From the NCBI GenBank assembly GCA_958295845.1, contig OY282376.1, forward strand, positions 1,625,022-1,689,021: a stretch of 64,000 nt of DNA, in the 5' to 3' direction. Under the pieces are notes generated by a model. It saw only the letters and a list, made by a program, of their open reading frames with translations, had not been told where the DNA came from and did not search any database. Positions 63,878-64,000 of the stretch are shown piece after piece (position 1 is the first letter of the stretch; each line of letters begins with the position of its first letter). The DNA is from Caldilineaceae bacterium (GTDB lineage Bacteria > Chloroflexota > Anaerolineae > Caldilineales > Caldilineaceae). The translations under genes were made by a program, and so were the position numbers.

Positions 63878-64000
63878 CGGTCATTCTCCGAGTGCTTTGG
63901 GGCGGACTCACCCCGTCGGGCAATCTACGCCTTGGGTGGACTGCTGCTCTACTCGATCGACATCCATGGTCTGCATGAGAGGATTCGCGCCCGCGGCGCT

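Noticed and set aside
63908-64000. Leftward frame open at the right window edge, ending at a TGA in 63908-63910
   Set aside because: Only ~30 codons with no recognisable motif; could be the end of a gene outside the window but cannot be supported.
1-64000. CRISPR array, prophage, transposase or rRNA operon
   Set aside because: No regularly spaced direct repeats, no integrase/transposase/capsid motifs and no rRNA-like segments were seen.

Overview
The window looks like a chromosome segment of a Chloroflexota bacterium, most likely of the Caldilineae and plausibly a sponge- or biofilm-associated lineage. This is an inference from gene content: many Gfo/Idh/MocA oxidoreductases, phytanoyl-CoA dioxygenase relatives, Tat-dependent lipoprotein sugar-binding proteins, dipeptide-type ABC systems with long DppC proteins, a DinG helicase carrying an exonuclease domain, and VanW/G5 and DUF4058 proteins. 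Base composition is moderately GC-rich throughout. No rRNA, tRNA, CRISPR array, phage or transposase gene was seen.

Layout. (1) 1-13.6 kb is a carbohydrate uptake and catabolism region. A DUF4058 end fragment and a GH172-like (DUF2961) protein read rightwards. They converge on a long leftward block: F6P-aldolase/transaldolase-like enzyme, membrane fatty-acid hydroxylase, Gfo/Idh/MocA oxidoreductase, bicupin, ROK kinase, two near-duplicate sugar-binding lipoproteins, two MalF/MalG-type permeases and a GH32-like hydrolase. (2) 13.7-19.2 kb holds a hicBA toxin-antitoxin pair whose toxin frame is cut by a stop codon, a PhyH dioxygenase, an orphan DppB/DppC permease pair with a decayed binding-protein remnant upstream, and a DegT/StrS aminotransferase. 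(3) 19.2-20.0 kb is a repeat-rich non-coding island. (4) 20.0-29.8 kb reads rightwards: an unknown protein, a consensus sigma70-type promoter, a sialidase-fold protein, a complete Dpp/Opp-type ABC transporter (B, C, D, F, binding protein) and a class IV aminotransferase. (5) 29.9-35.5 kb reads leftwards: methyltransferase, fumarylacetoacetase-family enzyme, GH63-like glucosidase and an atypical Gfo/Idh/MocA protein. (6) 35.7-42.1 kb has four tandem Gfo/Idh/MocA paralogues, a second PhyH protein and an isochorismatase-like hydrolase. (7) 42.1-57.4 kb is dinG followed by a surface-polysaccharide cluster: eight GT4 enzymes, one GT2 enzyme and one flippase, several translationally coupled. (8) 57.5-63.9 kb reads leftwards: metG, a GT39/DUF2142-like membrane protein, a VanW protein and coaX.

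How it works together. Regions 1, 4, 5 and 6 look like import of glycans or glycosides, extracellular or cytoplasmic hydrolysis, and oxidation or epimerisation of the released sugars. Region 7 looks like export of a glycan. The main irregularities are the interrupted hicA, the eroded second Dpp operon, a GH172 protein apparently lacking one catalytic glutamate, and several families of structured intergenic repeats.
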